From UBA583 sp964429995 (GTDB lineage Archaea > Nanobdellota > Nanobdellia > Woesearchaeales > UBA583), in NCBI GenBank assembly GCA_964429995.1, contig CAYSDY010000001.1, forward strand, positions 124,001 through 188,000: DNA of 64,000 bases, given 5' to 3'. This document shows, in pieces, positions 25,581 through 34,575 of the stretch. Both the position numbers and the translations under genes were made by a program. The number at the start of each line of letters is the position of its first letter. The first letter of the stretch is position 1. The notes below the pieces were generated by a model that ran no database searches, was not told the DNA's origin, and saw only the letters and a list, made by a program, of their open reading frames with translations.

Positions 25581-26171
25581 ATGGAAGATAAAATTATTTT
25601 ATTTATTGTTATTCCTGTACTTAGTGCATTTATTGGTTGGATAACTAATTATATTGCAATCAAATCCTTATTTCGTCCAGTAAAACCATTTAAGATATTT
25701 TTTTTTAGTTTTCAGGGGCTTATTCCTAAAAGAAAAAAAGCACTAATCGGTAATATGGCTGATGTTATAACTGAGCACATAATATCTGAAAAGGATATTA
25801 TTGATGAAATATTAAGCGATGGATTAAATCCTAAAATAAGGAATAAATGTGCAAAAGTACTTGAAGAAAAAATACTTGAAAAAATTCCAGATATGTTTAA
25901 AATAATTGCAAAACCAATTGTTTCATCTGTTATTGCAAAAGAACTTGATAATATACTTGATGCAATGATAAGTGAACTTACATCTGATATTGCAAATATT
26001 GTGGATTTTAAAAAAATAATAATAAGTAAACTTGAAATGTATGATGTTTCAAAAATAGAAACAATAATTAACAAAATTGCTAAGAATGAATTAAAACACA
26101 TAGAGTTACTTGGAGCAGTAATCGGTTTTATAGTAGGACTTTTGCAATCAGGATTTATTTTGTTTTTATAA
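25581..26171 (+). CDS. DUF445 family membrane protein
   Basis: 196 residues from the ATG at 25581; the preceding TTG is not preferred. The N-terminal helix carries the family signature IGWITNYIAIKSLFRPVKPF followed by GLIPKRKKAL. The middle is amphipathic and helical. The C-terminal ELKHIELLGAVIGFIVGLLQ is the typical closing membrane segment. DUF445 (YheB/YjiN) proteins are ~200-420 residues; this is the short form. Function is not established in any organism as far as I know. Stands alone between divergent and convergent neighbours. Confidence 0.8.
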   Translation: MEDKIILFIVIPVLSAFIGWITNYIAIKSLFRPVKPFKIFFFSFQGLIPKRKKALIGNMADVITEHIISEKDIIDEILSDGLNPKIRNKCAKVLEEKILEKIPDMFKIIAKPIVSSVIAKELDNILDAMISELTSDIANIVDFKKIIISKLEMYDVSKIETIINKIAKNELKHIELLGAVIGFIVGLLQSGFILFL

Positions 26172-26224
26172 GATAATGATTAAAGAAACTCTCTATTTTA
26201 TTAAGAGAAGATTTAATCTTAAAA

Positions 26225-26884
26225 TCAAAATGTTTTTGTTTTTTCTAATTGGTTTACTATATTTTCGTATTCTTTTAAAGGATTGGGCTTAGATGAAATT
26301 GCTGATCCTATGTACATAATATCTGCACCATTTTGAGATAAATTTAATATGTTATTTGCATTAACTCCCCCATCAACAGCAACAACAGAGAATGGAAATC
26401 TTGATTTTAATTCTTGTACTCTTTCATAGGTTTCATCTAAAAATAATTGACCTTCCATTCCTGGAACAACAGACATTATAAGAAAATGCTTAACTTTATT
26501 TGCATAATAAAATATTTCTCTTATATCTGTATTAGGATTGATTGCAACTCCTACCTCTATATTTTTTTCTTGGAATACTTTAATTGTTCTTTCAAAACTT
26601 CTGTTTGTAAGAAAAGCTTCTATGTGTATATAAACTACTTTGGGATTTATTTTAGAAATTACATCTACATACTGGATTGGATTATAAGCCATAAGATGCA
26701 GGTGATATTTCTTTTTTCTTTGCAGGCATAAAGAAATTTTATCTAATGTTAATGATTTATCCTTTGTAAATTTTCCATCCATAAAATCAATATGAAGAAT
26801 ATCGCTAAAAGAGAGTATTTTGTGCTTTCTTTTAAAAGTTAAATCATCAAGAGCAAATATGTTAGGAATTATTTGTTTATTCAT
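26225..26884 (-). CDS. rpe: Ribulose-phosphate 3-epimerase
   Basis: 219 residues, a TIM-barrel. Signatures: ILHIDFMDGKF (metal His and Asp), HLHLMAYNP, LIMSVVPGMEGQ (the family has MxVxPGFxGQ) and VDGGVNANN near residue 165, then MYIGSAI. It interconverts D-ribulose 5-phosphate and D-xylulose 5-phosphate in the non-oxidative pentose phosphate route. No other pathway gene is in the window. The early sequence is shorter than usual, but all key residues seem present. Confidence 0.85.
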   Translation of the reverse strand: MNKQIIPNIFALDDLTFKRKHKILSFSDILHIDFMDGKFTKDKSLTLDKISLCLQRKKKYHLHLMAYNPIQYVDVISKINPKVVYIHIEAFLTNRSFERTIKVFQEKNIEVGVAINPNTDIREIFYYANKVKHFLIMSVVPGMEGQLFLDETYERVQELKSRFPFSVVAVDGGVNANNILNLSQNGADIMYIGSAISSKPNPLKEYENIVNQLEKTKTF

Positions 26885-26992
26885 ATAGTATATGTGTTAT
26901 TGATTTTTTTTAAATAAATGTTGTTGTGTTTTAGTAGATATTTTTTAAAAAACTGGTAAATTTTAAAATAAAAGTATTTTTTACACACTTTT

Positions 26993-27922
26993 TTATTTTG
27001 TAAAATATTTTTCTAAAACCGGAATTATCTGTTTTTTTCTTGATATTATATTACCAAGACTGTAAATATGTTCTTCTATTTCTTCTCCATTAAAAGCAGC
27101 TCTTATAATTTCTGCCTCATGGTCATCTGATATTATTGTTGTATTTTTTTCATTTAATATGTCAATAACTGATAACAAAATTCCTTTTAATCCATCTTTG
27201 TTTTTTATTTCTTCAAGTGCTTCAACTATTTCAAGCTTTCTTTTTAAAATTGAATTAGGACTTGTTGTTTCAATAACTCCTATTCCATATTTGTTACCCA
27301 AAAATTCGTACTCCTTAAAATCAAGCCTTATGATACTTTCTGTATTCATGTCGCCTAAATCAGATTTTGCTTCAAATAAGCTATTTGCATATTCATTAAG
27401 ATCATTAATCATTGCAATTTGATTAAGTTCATTGACTATATCTATGTCTTTTTGTGTTGTTGTTGGAGATCTAAAATGCAATGTGTCTGATATTATTGCA
27501 GAAATTATCATTAACGATTCCTCTTTTGTTGGATTTAAGCCATATTGTTTGAACAATCCAGCAATAATTGAACATGTTGAACCAACTGGTTCTGTCACTA
27601 TTGTTATGGGTTTTTCTGTTTTTAAATCAATTTTATGATGATCTATTACATGCGATATATTTAACATATCAATATTATCTATACTTTGATTTTTTTCGTT
27701 GTGGTCTACAAGTACAACTTGCGAACCCTCTTCTATACAATCAACTATCTTTGGTGCATTGATATTTATGTAAGCTAACACATGCTTAGTTTCTTTATTA
27801 AGCTCTCCAAGGGATACTGGTATTGCCTGATCGCCTATTTTATTAAGCAAATTGCTGTATAAAATTGCAGCACATATAGAATCTGTGTCTGGATTTTTGT
27901 GACCTAATACGTATTTTACCAT
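26993..27922 (-). CDS. ppaC: Manganese-dependent inorganic pyrophosphatase (DHH family)
   Basis: 309 residues, the usual length for family II pyrophosphatases. DHH motifs in order: GHKNPDTDSICAA at residues 7-19, VVLVDHNEKNQ near 68, HVIDHHKID near 90, SDTLHFRSPTTT near 147; the C-terminal DHHA2 substrate loop is NIISRKKQIIPVLEKYF. Hydrolyses pyrophosphate to drive biosynthesis. The intact SRKKQ signature separates it from RecJ and NrnA relatives. Confidence 0.93.
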   Translation of the reverse strand: MVKYVLGHKNPDTDSICAAILYSNLLNKIGDQAIPVSLGELNKETKHVLAYININAPKIVDCIEEGSQVVLVDHNEKNQSIDNIDMLNISHVIDHHKIDLKTEKPITIVTEPVGSTCSIIAGLFKQYGLNPTKEESLMIISAIISDTLHFRSPTTTQKDIDIVNELNQIAMINDLNEYANSLFEAKSDLGDMNTESIIRLDFKEYEFLGNKYGIGVIETTSPNSILKRKLEIVEALEEIKNKDGLKGILLSVIDILNEKNTTIISDDHEAEIIRAAFNGEEIEEHIYSLGNIISRKKQIIPVLEKYFTK

Positions 27923-28018
27923 ATCAAGAATTTAAAACATGATTTTTTATAAATTTATTTAAAAATATATTAATTTTGTTTCTCATTATTTTTAAAAATT
28001 ATATTTGGTAAAATTTTT

Positions 28019-28040
28019 ATTATAGAGAATTTTAAAAACC
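28019..28040 (+). repeat. Fragment of the dispersed element (left tip only)
   Basis: TATAGAGAATTTTAAAAACC matches the left tip of copies R2, R4 and R5, but no hairpin or right tip follows. It lies 18 bp beyond the 3' end of the TldE-like gene, echoing the placement of full copies near gene ends. Confidence 0.45.
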
Positions 28041-28058
28041 TTGTTTTTAGTAAGCTAT

Positions 28059-29459
28059 CTATAATCCTACAATTTTACCTTTGTTAAATTTAATTGTTCT
28101 TGGTCCACAATAACCTGGAATATTTATTTGTTCTTTTGAAAGGTACATTTCTTCTATAATTTTAAACACATTTCCAACAAATAGTCCTCCTTTAAATGGG
28201 ATTCTTATGCCATTTTTTATACGATAACCAAGTCTTATTTCACTACTAAAATCGCCTGATGTTGAATCTGGATCAAAAGATGAAAATGAAACTATTTCTA
28301 TTTTATCTTCGTTATCATTATACATATCATCTTCATTTTTGCTTCCACTACTAACCTCTATTACTCCTAAAGGACCACTTGGCAAAACGTTTATGTAGTC
28401 AGCATATTGTTTGGATGAAATATGGTTTTTAAAAACTGAATCATTAATAATACATATCTTTTGAGCACTTATTCCAAGATCATCATAAGGAACACTTGCA
28501 CTGTTTTTAGAAATAAAAGGATTGGAATAAATTGTTAAATGATCTTTTTTTGTGTTTAATACTTTTTGATTTATTTGATAGTCTGATATTTGCATAAATT
28601 TTAATTTTGCTGATGCAAATAGTATAAATGGATTTAAATCTCCTATTGTTGGTATAAAAAAATCTGGGCCTGCAAAACCTGTAAGTATAACTGGACCTTT
28701 AAAATCTAATGCATTTTGTGCTGTTATTGTATCTTTTGCATATTTTAGATGTTTCTTAAAAAAATCGTAAAAATTAAATTCTAACAAATCACTTATTTCC
28801 TCATATATTATATGCTCTTTTTCTTCATTCTTGTTAATATCTGTTGCTGTTATTACAAATTCAAGATATGTTGAATTGTTTTTTGATGATTTATTTATAC
28901 CTGATGATGTTGTTAACTTGTGAAAGCCTGCTGAATTAAAAAATTCTACATAATTTATTTTTAATTTTACTTTTTCATCGTTATTTGTTTCTATTTCATC
29001 TTTTAATATATTAAATTTTTCATTCAAAAATGCCTCAAAGTCATATATGTCAAAATTGTCATGAACCTTTTGGTTATAAAATATAGAATAGTCTATGTGA
29101 TCGTCTTTAACTGATTCATCTTCTACTTTTGGAAGAATATATTTTTCGCTAAGACTAACAGATGAGATAAAAACTGCATCTTGTATTTCTTCTTTTAACT
29201 CTTTTATTGTTGATGAATCATTTAAAATAAATGTACTTGTTCCTATTTTGGATTCAAAACTCTTATACACTGTTATAAGATATTCTTTCCTTTCAGATTT
29301 TAGTATGGATTCTGTCTTAAAATTTTGTTCTATGTATATGTTGTTTTGTTTTGTATGATAATAATCTATTTTCCAATCAGTAATGTTTTCTTTTTTTAAC
29401 TCTTCATTTAAATAAAAATGAATTATTTTTTCATCTATTATACTACTCTCTTGCTCCAT
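28059..29459 (-). CDS. pmbA: TldE/PmbA-type subunit of the TldD/TldE protease
   Basis: 466 residues. The C-terminal half has the TldE/PmbA layout: FKGPVILTGFAG, NPFISKNSASVPYDDLGISA, RLGYRIKNGIRIPFKGGLFV and the closing NIPGYCGPRTIKF. It has no HExxxH, as expected for the non-catalytic partner. With TldD it forms a heterodimeric metalloprotease that trims unfolded or ribosomally made peptides, such as microcin precursors and CcdA in E. coli. Its start is one base after the tldD stop, so the two are translationally coupled. The N-terminal ~230 residues are poorly conserved and acidic. Confidence 0.8.
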   Translation of the reverse strand: MEQESSIIDEKIIHFYLNEELKKENITDWKIDYYHTKQNNIYIEQNFKTESILKSERKEYLITVYKSFESKIGTSTFILNDSSTIKELKEEIQDAVFISSVSLSEKYILPKVEDESVKDDHIDYSIFYNQKVHDNFDIYDFEAFLNEKFNILKDEIETNNDEKVKLKINYVEFFNSAGFHKLTTSSGINKSSKNNSTYLEFVITATDINKNEEKEHIIYEEISDLLEFNFYDFFKKHLKYAKDTITAQNALDFKGPVILTGFAGPDFFIPTIGDLNPFILFASAKLKFMQISDYQINQKVLNTKKDHLTIYSNPFISKNSASVPYDDLGISAQKICIINDSVFKNHISSKQYADYINVLPSGPLGVIEVSSGSKNEDDMYNDNEDKIEIVSFSSFDPDSTSGDFSSEIRLGYRIKNGIRIPFKGGLFVGNVFKIIEEMYLSKEQINIPGYCGPRTIKFNKGKIVGL

Positions 29460-29460
29460 T

Positions 29461-30846
29461 TTATCCTAAAATAACCTCGTTAATAAGAAGATATGGTCCT
29501 CCCTCGCTAACTCTTACCCATTCTTTATGTCCCTTACCACAACTACCACCGCCTTCAATTTCAAATTCTTTAGAAACAGATGTTATGTTTTTCATGATAT
29601 CTGGCAAAAAACCTGTTAGAGAAAAACCATCGTAATATTCATCTATAAGCTCACCTTGCTTTATTCTTTGACCAAAACATCCTTGAATCTGCACGCCCCA
29701 TCCTTTTGGATCTTCCATGCCACCTGCACAATCAAAAACAAAGATACCATCATCTACCTTTTTTATCATATCTGCAAAAGAATCACTGCCCTTTTCAAAG
29801 TAAGTATTGCTCATCCTTACGTAATTTTTGTGATCAAAACTCTCAAATCTTGAATTTGATGAAGAATTTAATCCTAATTTTGTTTTAGAATATATATCAG
29901 ATATTGGTTCATTTACTATTCCATTTTTTACAAGATATACTTTTTCTGCCATATTACCTTCATTATCAAAATAAAACATACCATGTTTGCCCTCAATTAA
30001 TGGAAAATCTATAATTGAGACATTACTGTTTGCAATTTTTTTTCCAATCCACTCTACTGCTAAAGCTCTACCTCTTATAATTGTGTCAGCCTCCATGCCA
30101 TGACCAAAACTTTCATGAGCAAGAAGACCTGACATTTTAGGAGACAATATAACTTTATATTTGCCTGCATTTTCTAATGGCTTTGCTTTTTTCATTTTGA
30201 TTATGTCACTTTTTAATTCATCAAAACTGTTTGTAAGCTTATCTATAACTGAGATATTATTATCAACAAAAACCTTGTAAACTGTTTTTATACCGTTTTC
30301 TGTTTTTAACATAACAATTCCTGCAACAAGTACTTCAGATATCTGCTGAGACATTTGTCTGTATTGATTGGCAAATATGTGATATTCTTTTTTTTGTCTT
30401 ATTAATGTACGAACATTAACTATGTCTTTATCTAAATTTAATAGTTCGTTTTTTATATTGTCAAGTTTATTTGTAATACTTTTAAGATTTATTTCTTCTT
30501 TAAAACATGATGATGAAAATTTTTTACTTAAATTCTTTCTATCAATTTTTAATTCAGATTTATCTTTAATCAATTTTTGATTTTCATCTGCAGTTTGTAT
30601 TAATTCTAATATTTTTTGTTTTAGAAAATCATAATCTATTGTTGTATTTGCATATTCTAAAAACTTTTCTCCATCCCATAAACGCATCTTTATTCCCTTA
30701 TCTTTTGATTTATTTATCTGTGTATTTATCTTATCCATTGATATGGTTAAAGCATTAAAATCTATAAAATTAAAATCTGCATAATACCCTTTCTGCGCAG
30801 TTATGCAGTATAATTTTTGAAATATTTCTTCTACAGAATTTTCCAT
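29461..30846 (-). CDS. tldD: Metalloprotease TldD
   Basis: 461 residues. Catalytic zinc motif LLAHESFGHGMEAD (HExxxH) near residue 242, then GRALAVEWIGKKIANS, EGKHGMFYFDNEG, MSNTYFEKGSDSF and C-terminal EGGGSCGKGHKEWVRVSEGG with the third metal ligand region. A coiled-coil-like insertion around residues 95-165 is typical of archaeal versions. The catalytic half of the TldD/TldE peptidase and first gene of the pair. No RiPP precursor or maturation enzyme is adjacent, so a housekeeping role in peptide turnover is more likely than toxin processing. Confidence 0.9.
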   Translation of the reverse strand: MENSVEEIFQKLYCITAQKGYYADFNFIDFNALTISMDKINTQINKSKDKGIKMRLWDGEKFLEYANTTIDYDFLKQKILELIQTADENQKLIKDKSELKIDRKNLSKKFSSSCFKEEINLKSITNKLDNIKNELLNLDKDIVNVRTLIRQKKEYHIFANQYRQMSQQISEVLVAGIVMLKTENGIKTVYKVFVDNNISVIDKLTNSFDELKSDIIKMKKAKPLENAGKYKVILSPKMSGLLAHESFGHGMEADTIIRGRALAVEWIGKKIANSNVSIIDFPLIEGKHGMFYFDNEGNMAEKVYLVKNGIVNEPISDIYSKTKLGLNSSSNSRFESFDHKNYVRMSNTYFEKGSDSFADMIKKVDDGIFVFDCAGGMEDPKGWGVQIQGCFGQRIKQGELIDEYYDGFSLTGFLPDIMKNITSVSKEFEIEGGGSCGKGHKEWVRVSEGGPYLLINEVILG

Positions 30847-30936
30847 ATATATGTGAAAGAAAATGTTTTATATAAAGATTTCTTTTAAATCAATATAAAA
30901 AATTTGTAACAAAAACAATAATTCTAAAATTTTAAA

Positions 30937-31019
30937 CGCCATGACTCGGATTTGAACCGAGAATTCCTAACGGAAATAGATTTCAAGTCTATCGGAGTAC
31001 CGGATTGTCCCATCATGGC
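30937..31019 (-). tRNA. tRNA-Ser (anticodon TGA)
   Basis: 83 nt, class II. The acceptor GCCATGA pairs with TCATGGC; discriminator G73, as expected for archaeal tRNA-Ser. Anticodon loop CTTGAAA within an ATAGA/TCTAT stem; a long variable arm follows; T arm CTCGG/CCGAG with TTCAAAT. No intron; CCA is not encoded. Confidence 0.93.
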
Positions 31020-31234
31020 TTTATTTTGTAAAAATTCGTATTTTATACGATAAATATGATAAATTATATTTTATTTAAATAGTTTTTGTTTATATCAGAA
31101 TAGTTTATAAAGAAAGCATAATTAATCGAAGAAATAAAAAGAGATGGAATCTATATTGTTTAAAGTTTTATTCTTATTAAAAAAATAATTTTTTAAATCA
31201 AATCCTTAACCGAACTTTGTATTATTGCAAGAAA
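31020..31234. other. Intergenic region upstream of tRNA-Ser
   Basis: AT-rich; includes a small TCGTATTTTATACGA hairpin at ~31036-31050 and probably the tRNA promoter. No gene was found. Confidence 0.4.
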
Positions 31235-31433
31235 CAATAGAGGGTTGTAAAAAACCTATAAAACAAAAATCGCAAAATTTGAGTTATTCACACCATAAGT
31301 GATGGGATATTTATCACTCAAATTTTTTTACTGCAATTTTTGATCATTCCTTTTAATATGTTCAATTAGGGCTTATAAGGTTTTTTTGATAACACTCTTC
31401 TAAGAATGTTTTGGGGTTTTTTAAAATTCTCAA
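31235..31433 (-). repeat. Dispersed hairpin element, copy R3 (inverted)
   Basis: Full-length copy in the opposite orientation to the others: right tip AATAGAGGGTTGT at the left, left tip AAAATTCTCAA at the right. Arms GATTTTTG/CAAAAATCGC are intact. It lies upstream of dphB, whose promoter starts just past the element; this is the only copy beside a gene start. Confidence 0.85.
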
Positions 31434-31480
31434 CATTATTATACATAAATACTTATAAATTAATATGTCTTAACTTTAAT

Positions 31481-32305
31481 ATGTTACACATTATAGGAAT
31501 AGGTTATAAAAAAGAACATATAAATTTTGAAATGATGGAAATAATTAAGAAATGTTCTTATGTTTTTTTAGAATATTATACTTCTTTTTATGAAGATGAT
31601 TTTGAAGTATTATCTGATTTTATATCTAAGAAAATTACTATATGCAACAGAGAAGATATTGAAGTTAATGTTGAAGAAAAAATCTTATCAAAATCAGTAA
31701 CTGAGGATGTTGCAATGCTTGTATTAGGTGATCCTTTAATCGCAACAACTCATACAGATCTTATAATAAGATGCAAGGAATCTGGGATTGATTTTAAGAT
31801 ATACAATAATGTTTCTGTTGCAAATTATATTGCTAAGACTGGTTTGCAATTTTATAAATTTGGAAAAATAACCTCTATCCCTTTTTTTGGTGAAAAATTC
31901 ATGCCAAGAACGCCTTTTATTGTTTATAACGAAAATCAAAAAATCTTTGCACATTCTTTGTTTCTTCTTGACCTTAATCCATCATCTGATTTTGCATATA
32001 AAGGAAAATCAAGATTTCTAACAGCAGGTGATGCACTAAGCTTTCTTATAAAAATACAGAAAATAATGATTGAAAATGATGAAATAAGTGAAAATGAAAT
32101 AACTAATATGCTTAGTTTGAATTCTTATGTAATATGCTGTTCAAGAATGGGCTTTAACGATGAGAGAATTGTATATGGCACTTTTAGTCAAATAATTGAG
32201 CTTGATAAAAATTCAAACTTTAAGGAACCATTGTGCATTATAATACCTTGTAAAATGCATGAAATTGAACAAAAATTTCTTGAAATGTTTTATAAAATAA
32301 ATTAA
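31481..32305 (+). CDS. dphB: Diphthine synthase
   Basis: 274 residues from ATG 31481; a longer frame from 31406 would begin inside the repeat and is rejected. TATA-like ACTTATAAATTA lies ~25 nt upstream. It starts MLHIIGIGYKKEH, the tetrapyrrole-methylase-like fold of Dph5, with VLGDPLIATTHTDL near residue 85, GLQFYKFGKITSIPFF near 125 and a C-terminal SRMGFND. It tri-methylates the modified His of translation factor EF-2 in diphthamide synthesis. An archaeal/eukaryal marker. Confidence 0.93.
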   Translation: MLHIIGIGYKKEHINFEMMEIIKKCSYVFLEYYTSFYEDDFEVLSDFISKKITICNREDIEVNVEEKILSKSVTEDVAMLVLGDPLIATTHTDLIIRCKESGIDFKIYNNVSVANYIAKTGLQFYKFGKITSIPFFGEKFMPRTPFIVYNENQKIFAHSLFLLDLNPSSDFAYKGKSRFLTAGDALSFLIKIQKIMIENDEISENEITNMLSLNSYVICCSRMGFNDERIVYGTFSQIIELDKNSNFKEPLCIIIPCKMHEIEQKFLEMFYKIN

Positions 32306-32353
32306 AACTTCTAATATTTGCTATACTTAAAAGATAAAAAATATGGTATAATT

Positions 32354-33217
32354 CTATCCATAAATAAGATTTAGAAGATCTATTACAGTTTCAAAAGTAC
32401 CATCATCCTCTATTACAATATCAAATGCATCATAAAATTTTTTTCTTAATTCTAAATAATTTGGATTCTGTTTTTTTATGTTGAAAAAACCAATAGTTAA
32501 TGTATTATCTAAATTGTCAACTCCCACATTAATATCAGAAATATTGTCCCCTATTATTATTGCATATGGTATTTTGTTCTTATCTTTTTCAATTTTAACA
32601 ATATGGTGTTTATTAAACGGATGAATTACATAACCATCAACTCCTGAAAACTCATCATTTTCATTAAATATTCCAAAATTAGAAATTATTTGTGCAGATA
32701 TTTTTTCGTTAAGATGAATGTCCATAAAACTTTTGACAACATCCCCAAATCCTGCTGATACAATCAGAAAAGGTATTTTATAGGTTTCTATCAAATATAA
32801 GAAATCAGTAAAATAATCTCTTACTTGTAAAAAATTTTCATCTATTACTTTTTGTATATCTGATTTGGTAACTTTATGATTTAAAAAAACCTCAAATGTT
32901 TTTAAAGTCCATTCTCTCATATTTTCTGATTTTATATCATCGCCAATTGATGTAGATAGTTGTATTGGAATATATTTTTCCTGCAAACTTATTATATCTT
33001 TATGAAATTCTAAACAATCCTTTTTGCCCTTCATTACAACTCCAAAAGAACTCTCAATTTTTTCATTATTATAATATGCTCTTGTTATAGTTGCATCAAA
33101 ATCGGATATAATAGTTACCAACTCCTTATTTTTTTTTAATAAATCTATTTTATTTAATACAGATTTATCATAATTTGCTCTTATAATTTGAGATTTAACT
33201 TTAATTGTTTTATCCAT
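32354..33217 (-). CDS. UMPH-1 type pyrimidine 5'-nucleotidase (HAD family)
   Basis: 287 residues. HAD motif I is IISDFDATITR with nucleophile Asp39 and Asp41; motif II lies near LIVSAGFGD, and motif IV is IIGDNISDINVG. The N-terminal part (VVMKGKKDCLEFHKDI) and LSTSIGDDIKSENMREWTLK fit the cap of cytosolic 5'-nucleotidase III (UMPH-1), which dephosphorylates UMP and CMP. That family is best known from animals and plants, so its occurrence here is of interest. Convergent with dphB. Confidence 0.75.
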   Translation of the reverse strand: MDKTIKVKSQIIRANYDKSVLNKIDLLKKNKELVTIISDFDATITRAYYNNEKIESSFGVVMKGKKDCLEFHKDIISLQEKYIPIQLSTSIGDDIKSENMREWTLKTFEVFLNHKVTKSDIQKVIDENFLQVRDYFTDFLYLIETYKIPFLIVSAGFGDVVKSFMDIHLNEKISAQIISNFGIFNENDEFSGVDGYVIHPFNKHHIVKIEKDKNKIPYAIIIGDNISDINVGVDNLDNTLTIGFFNIKKQNPNYLELRKKFYDAFDIVIEDDGTFETVIDLLNLIYG

Positions 33218-33345
33218 TATATAATAATAATTCTATATTTTAAAAAATTTTGCAAATTACTTAACTGATGTTTTGATTAATCCAAATAATTTTTTAAGTC
33301 TTAAAGTTTATAAACATCAAATTGTTCTAAATTTGTATAAATAAA

Positions 33346-34551
33346 ATGAATAAAATAAAATTTTTTCATATTGCAGATTTACATCTTGGATCATACAGAG
33401 AGGATAAATTACAATCACTAAATTTTGAAACATTTGTAAAACTTATAGATAATGCAATTCATGAAAATATAGATTTTTTACTTATTGCAGGAGATGTTTT
33501 TAACAGTCCACTTCCAAAAATCGATTTAGTAGATGATTTTATAAAACAAATTAACAGATTAAGAAAACAAAATATTAAGATATATGTTATAGGAGGATCA
33601 CATGACTATTCTTTATTGGGCAAATCTTTCATTAACATATTTAACACTTCAGGTATAATAAAAGATGTATGCAGATACAATGTAATGAAAGATGAAAAAA
33701 TAGAATTAATAAAAACATCAAATCAGGATTTGAAAATAAATATATATGGTATTCTTGGAAGAAGAAATCAACTTGAAGAAAATATTTTTAAAAATATAAT
33801 GCCATTGTCATTAAACAAAGATTATTTTAACATATTTATGTTTCATACAACAATAGAAGAATTAGTAAAAGATGATAAATATAATTTTAAGAAAAACTTT
33901 TTATCCATACTCCCAAAAGGTTTTAATTATTATGCTGGAGGACATATACATAAAAATATTATAGTTAATGAACAAGATTTTGTAATTTCATACTCAGGGG
34001 CATTATTTCCAAATAACTTTACAGAACTTAAAACATTAAAACCATCATATAACTGTTGTGAATATGACTTTAATGATAAAAAATTAATAGTAAAACATAA
34101 AGAAATAAACACATATGATACAATGCATATTTTAGTAGAAATAAATAATAATACGCCAATAGAAGCAAAGAACATTTTAATAGATTCAATACCTATTAAG
34201 GAAGTTGCTGGCAAGATAATTCTACTTGAAATAAAAGGAGTTGTTGATGGCAAAATTAGTGATATTGATATAAATAATGTTGTAGAAAAGATATATATAC
34301 ATAATGCATTAATTGTTCTTAAGAATACATCAAATTTAAAATCATCATTAAGTCAAGATATTGATAAAGAAAACATTTGCATTGATAACTCAAAGATAGA
34401 ACAGGATATGGTTAATAAATATATAAATGATTATGATGAACTAAAAATAGTAGAAAATCTTTTACAACTAAACCTTGAACAATTAGAAGAAGAAACAAAA
34501 AAACAATATAATCAAAGAGTTTTAGAAATGATTAAAAAAGTTTTTCAATAA
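33346..34551 (+). CDS. Mre11/SbcD-like DNA repair exonuclease
   Basis: 401 residues. Calcineurin-type phosphoesterase motifs: HIADLHLG at residues 8-15, LLIAGDVFNSP near 47, VIGGSHDYSLLG near 84 (family: GNHD, here SHD), FMFHTT near 166, and YYAGGHIHKN near 197. The C-terminal ~150 residues are the capping and Rad50-binding region. Mre11 with Rad50 processes DNA ends. No rad50 is adjacent (in most archaea mre11-rad50 are linked). Asn replaced by Ser in the GNHD motif is unusual and worth checking. Confidence 0.85.
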   Translation: MNKIKFFHIADLHLGSYREDKLQSLNFETFVKLIDNAIHENIDFLLIAGDVFNSPLPKIDLVDDFIKQINRLRKQNIKIYVIGGSHDYSLLGKSFINIFNTSGIIKDVCRYNVMKDEKIELIKTSNQDLKINIYGILGRRNQLEENIFKNIMPLSLNKDYFNIFMFHTTIEELVKDDKYNFKKNFLSILPKGFNYYAGGHIHKNIIVNEQDFVISYSGALFPNNFTELKTLKPSYNCCEYDFNDKKLIVKHKEINTYDTMHILVEINNNTPIEAKNILIDSIPIKEVAGKIILLEIKGVVDGKISDIDINNVVEKIYIHNALIVLKNTSNLKSSLSQDIDKENICIDNSKIEQDMVNKYINDYDELKIVENLLQLNLEQLEEETKKQYNQRVLEMIKKVFQ

Positions 34552-34575
34552 ACATTTTACTTAAGAATTTTGAAT

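Noticed and set aside
31406..31480. N-terminal extension of dphB
   Set aside because: It begins inside dispersed repeat R3 and precedes the TATA-like element; the family starts at MLHIIGIG.
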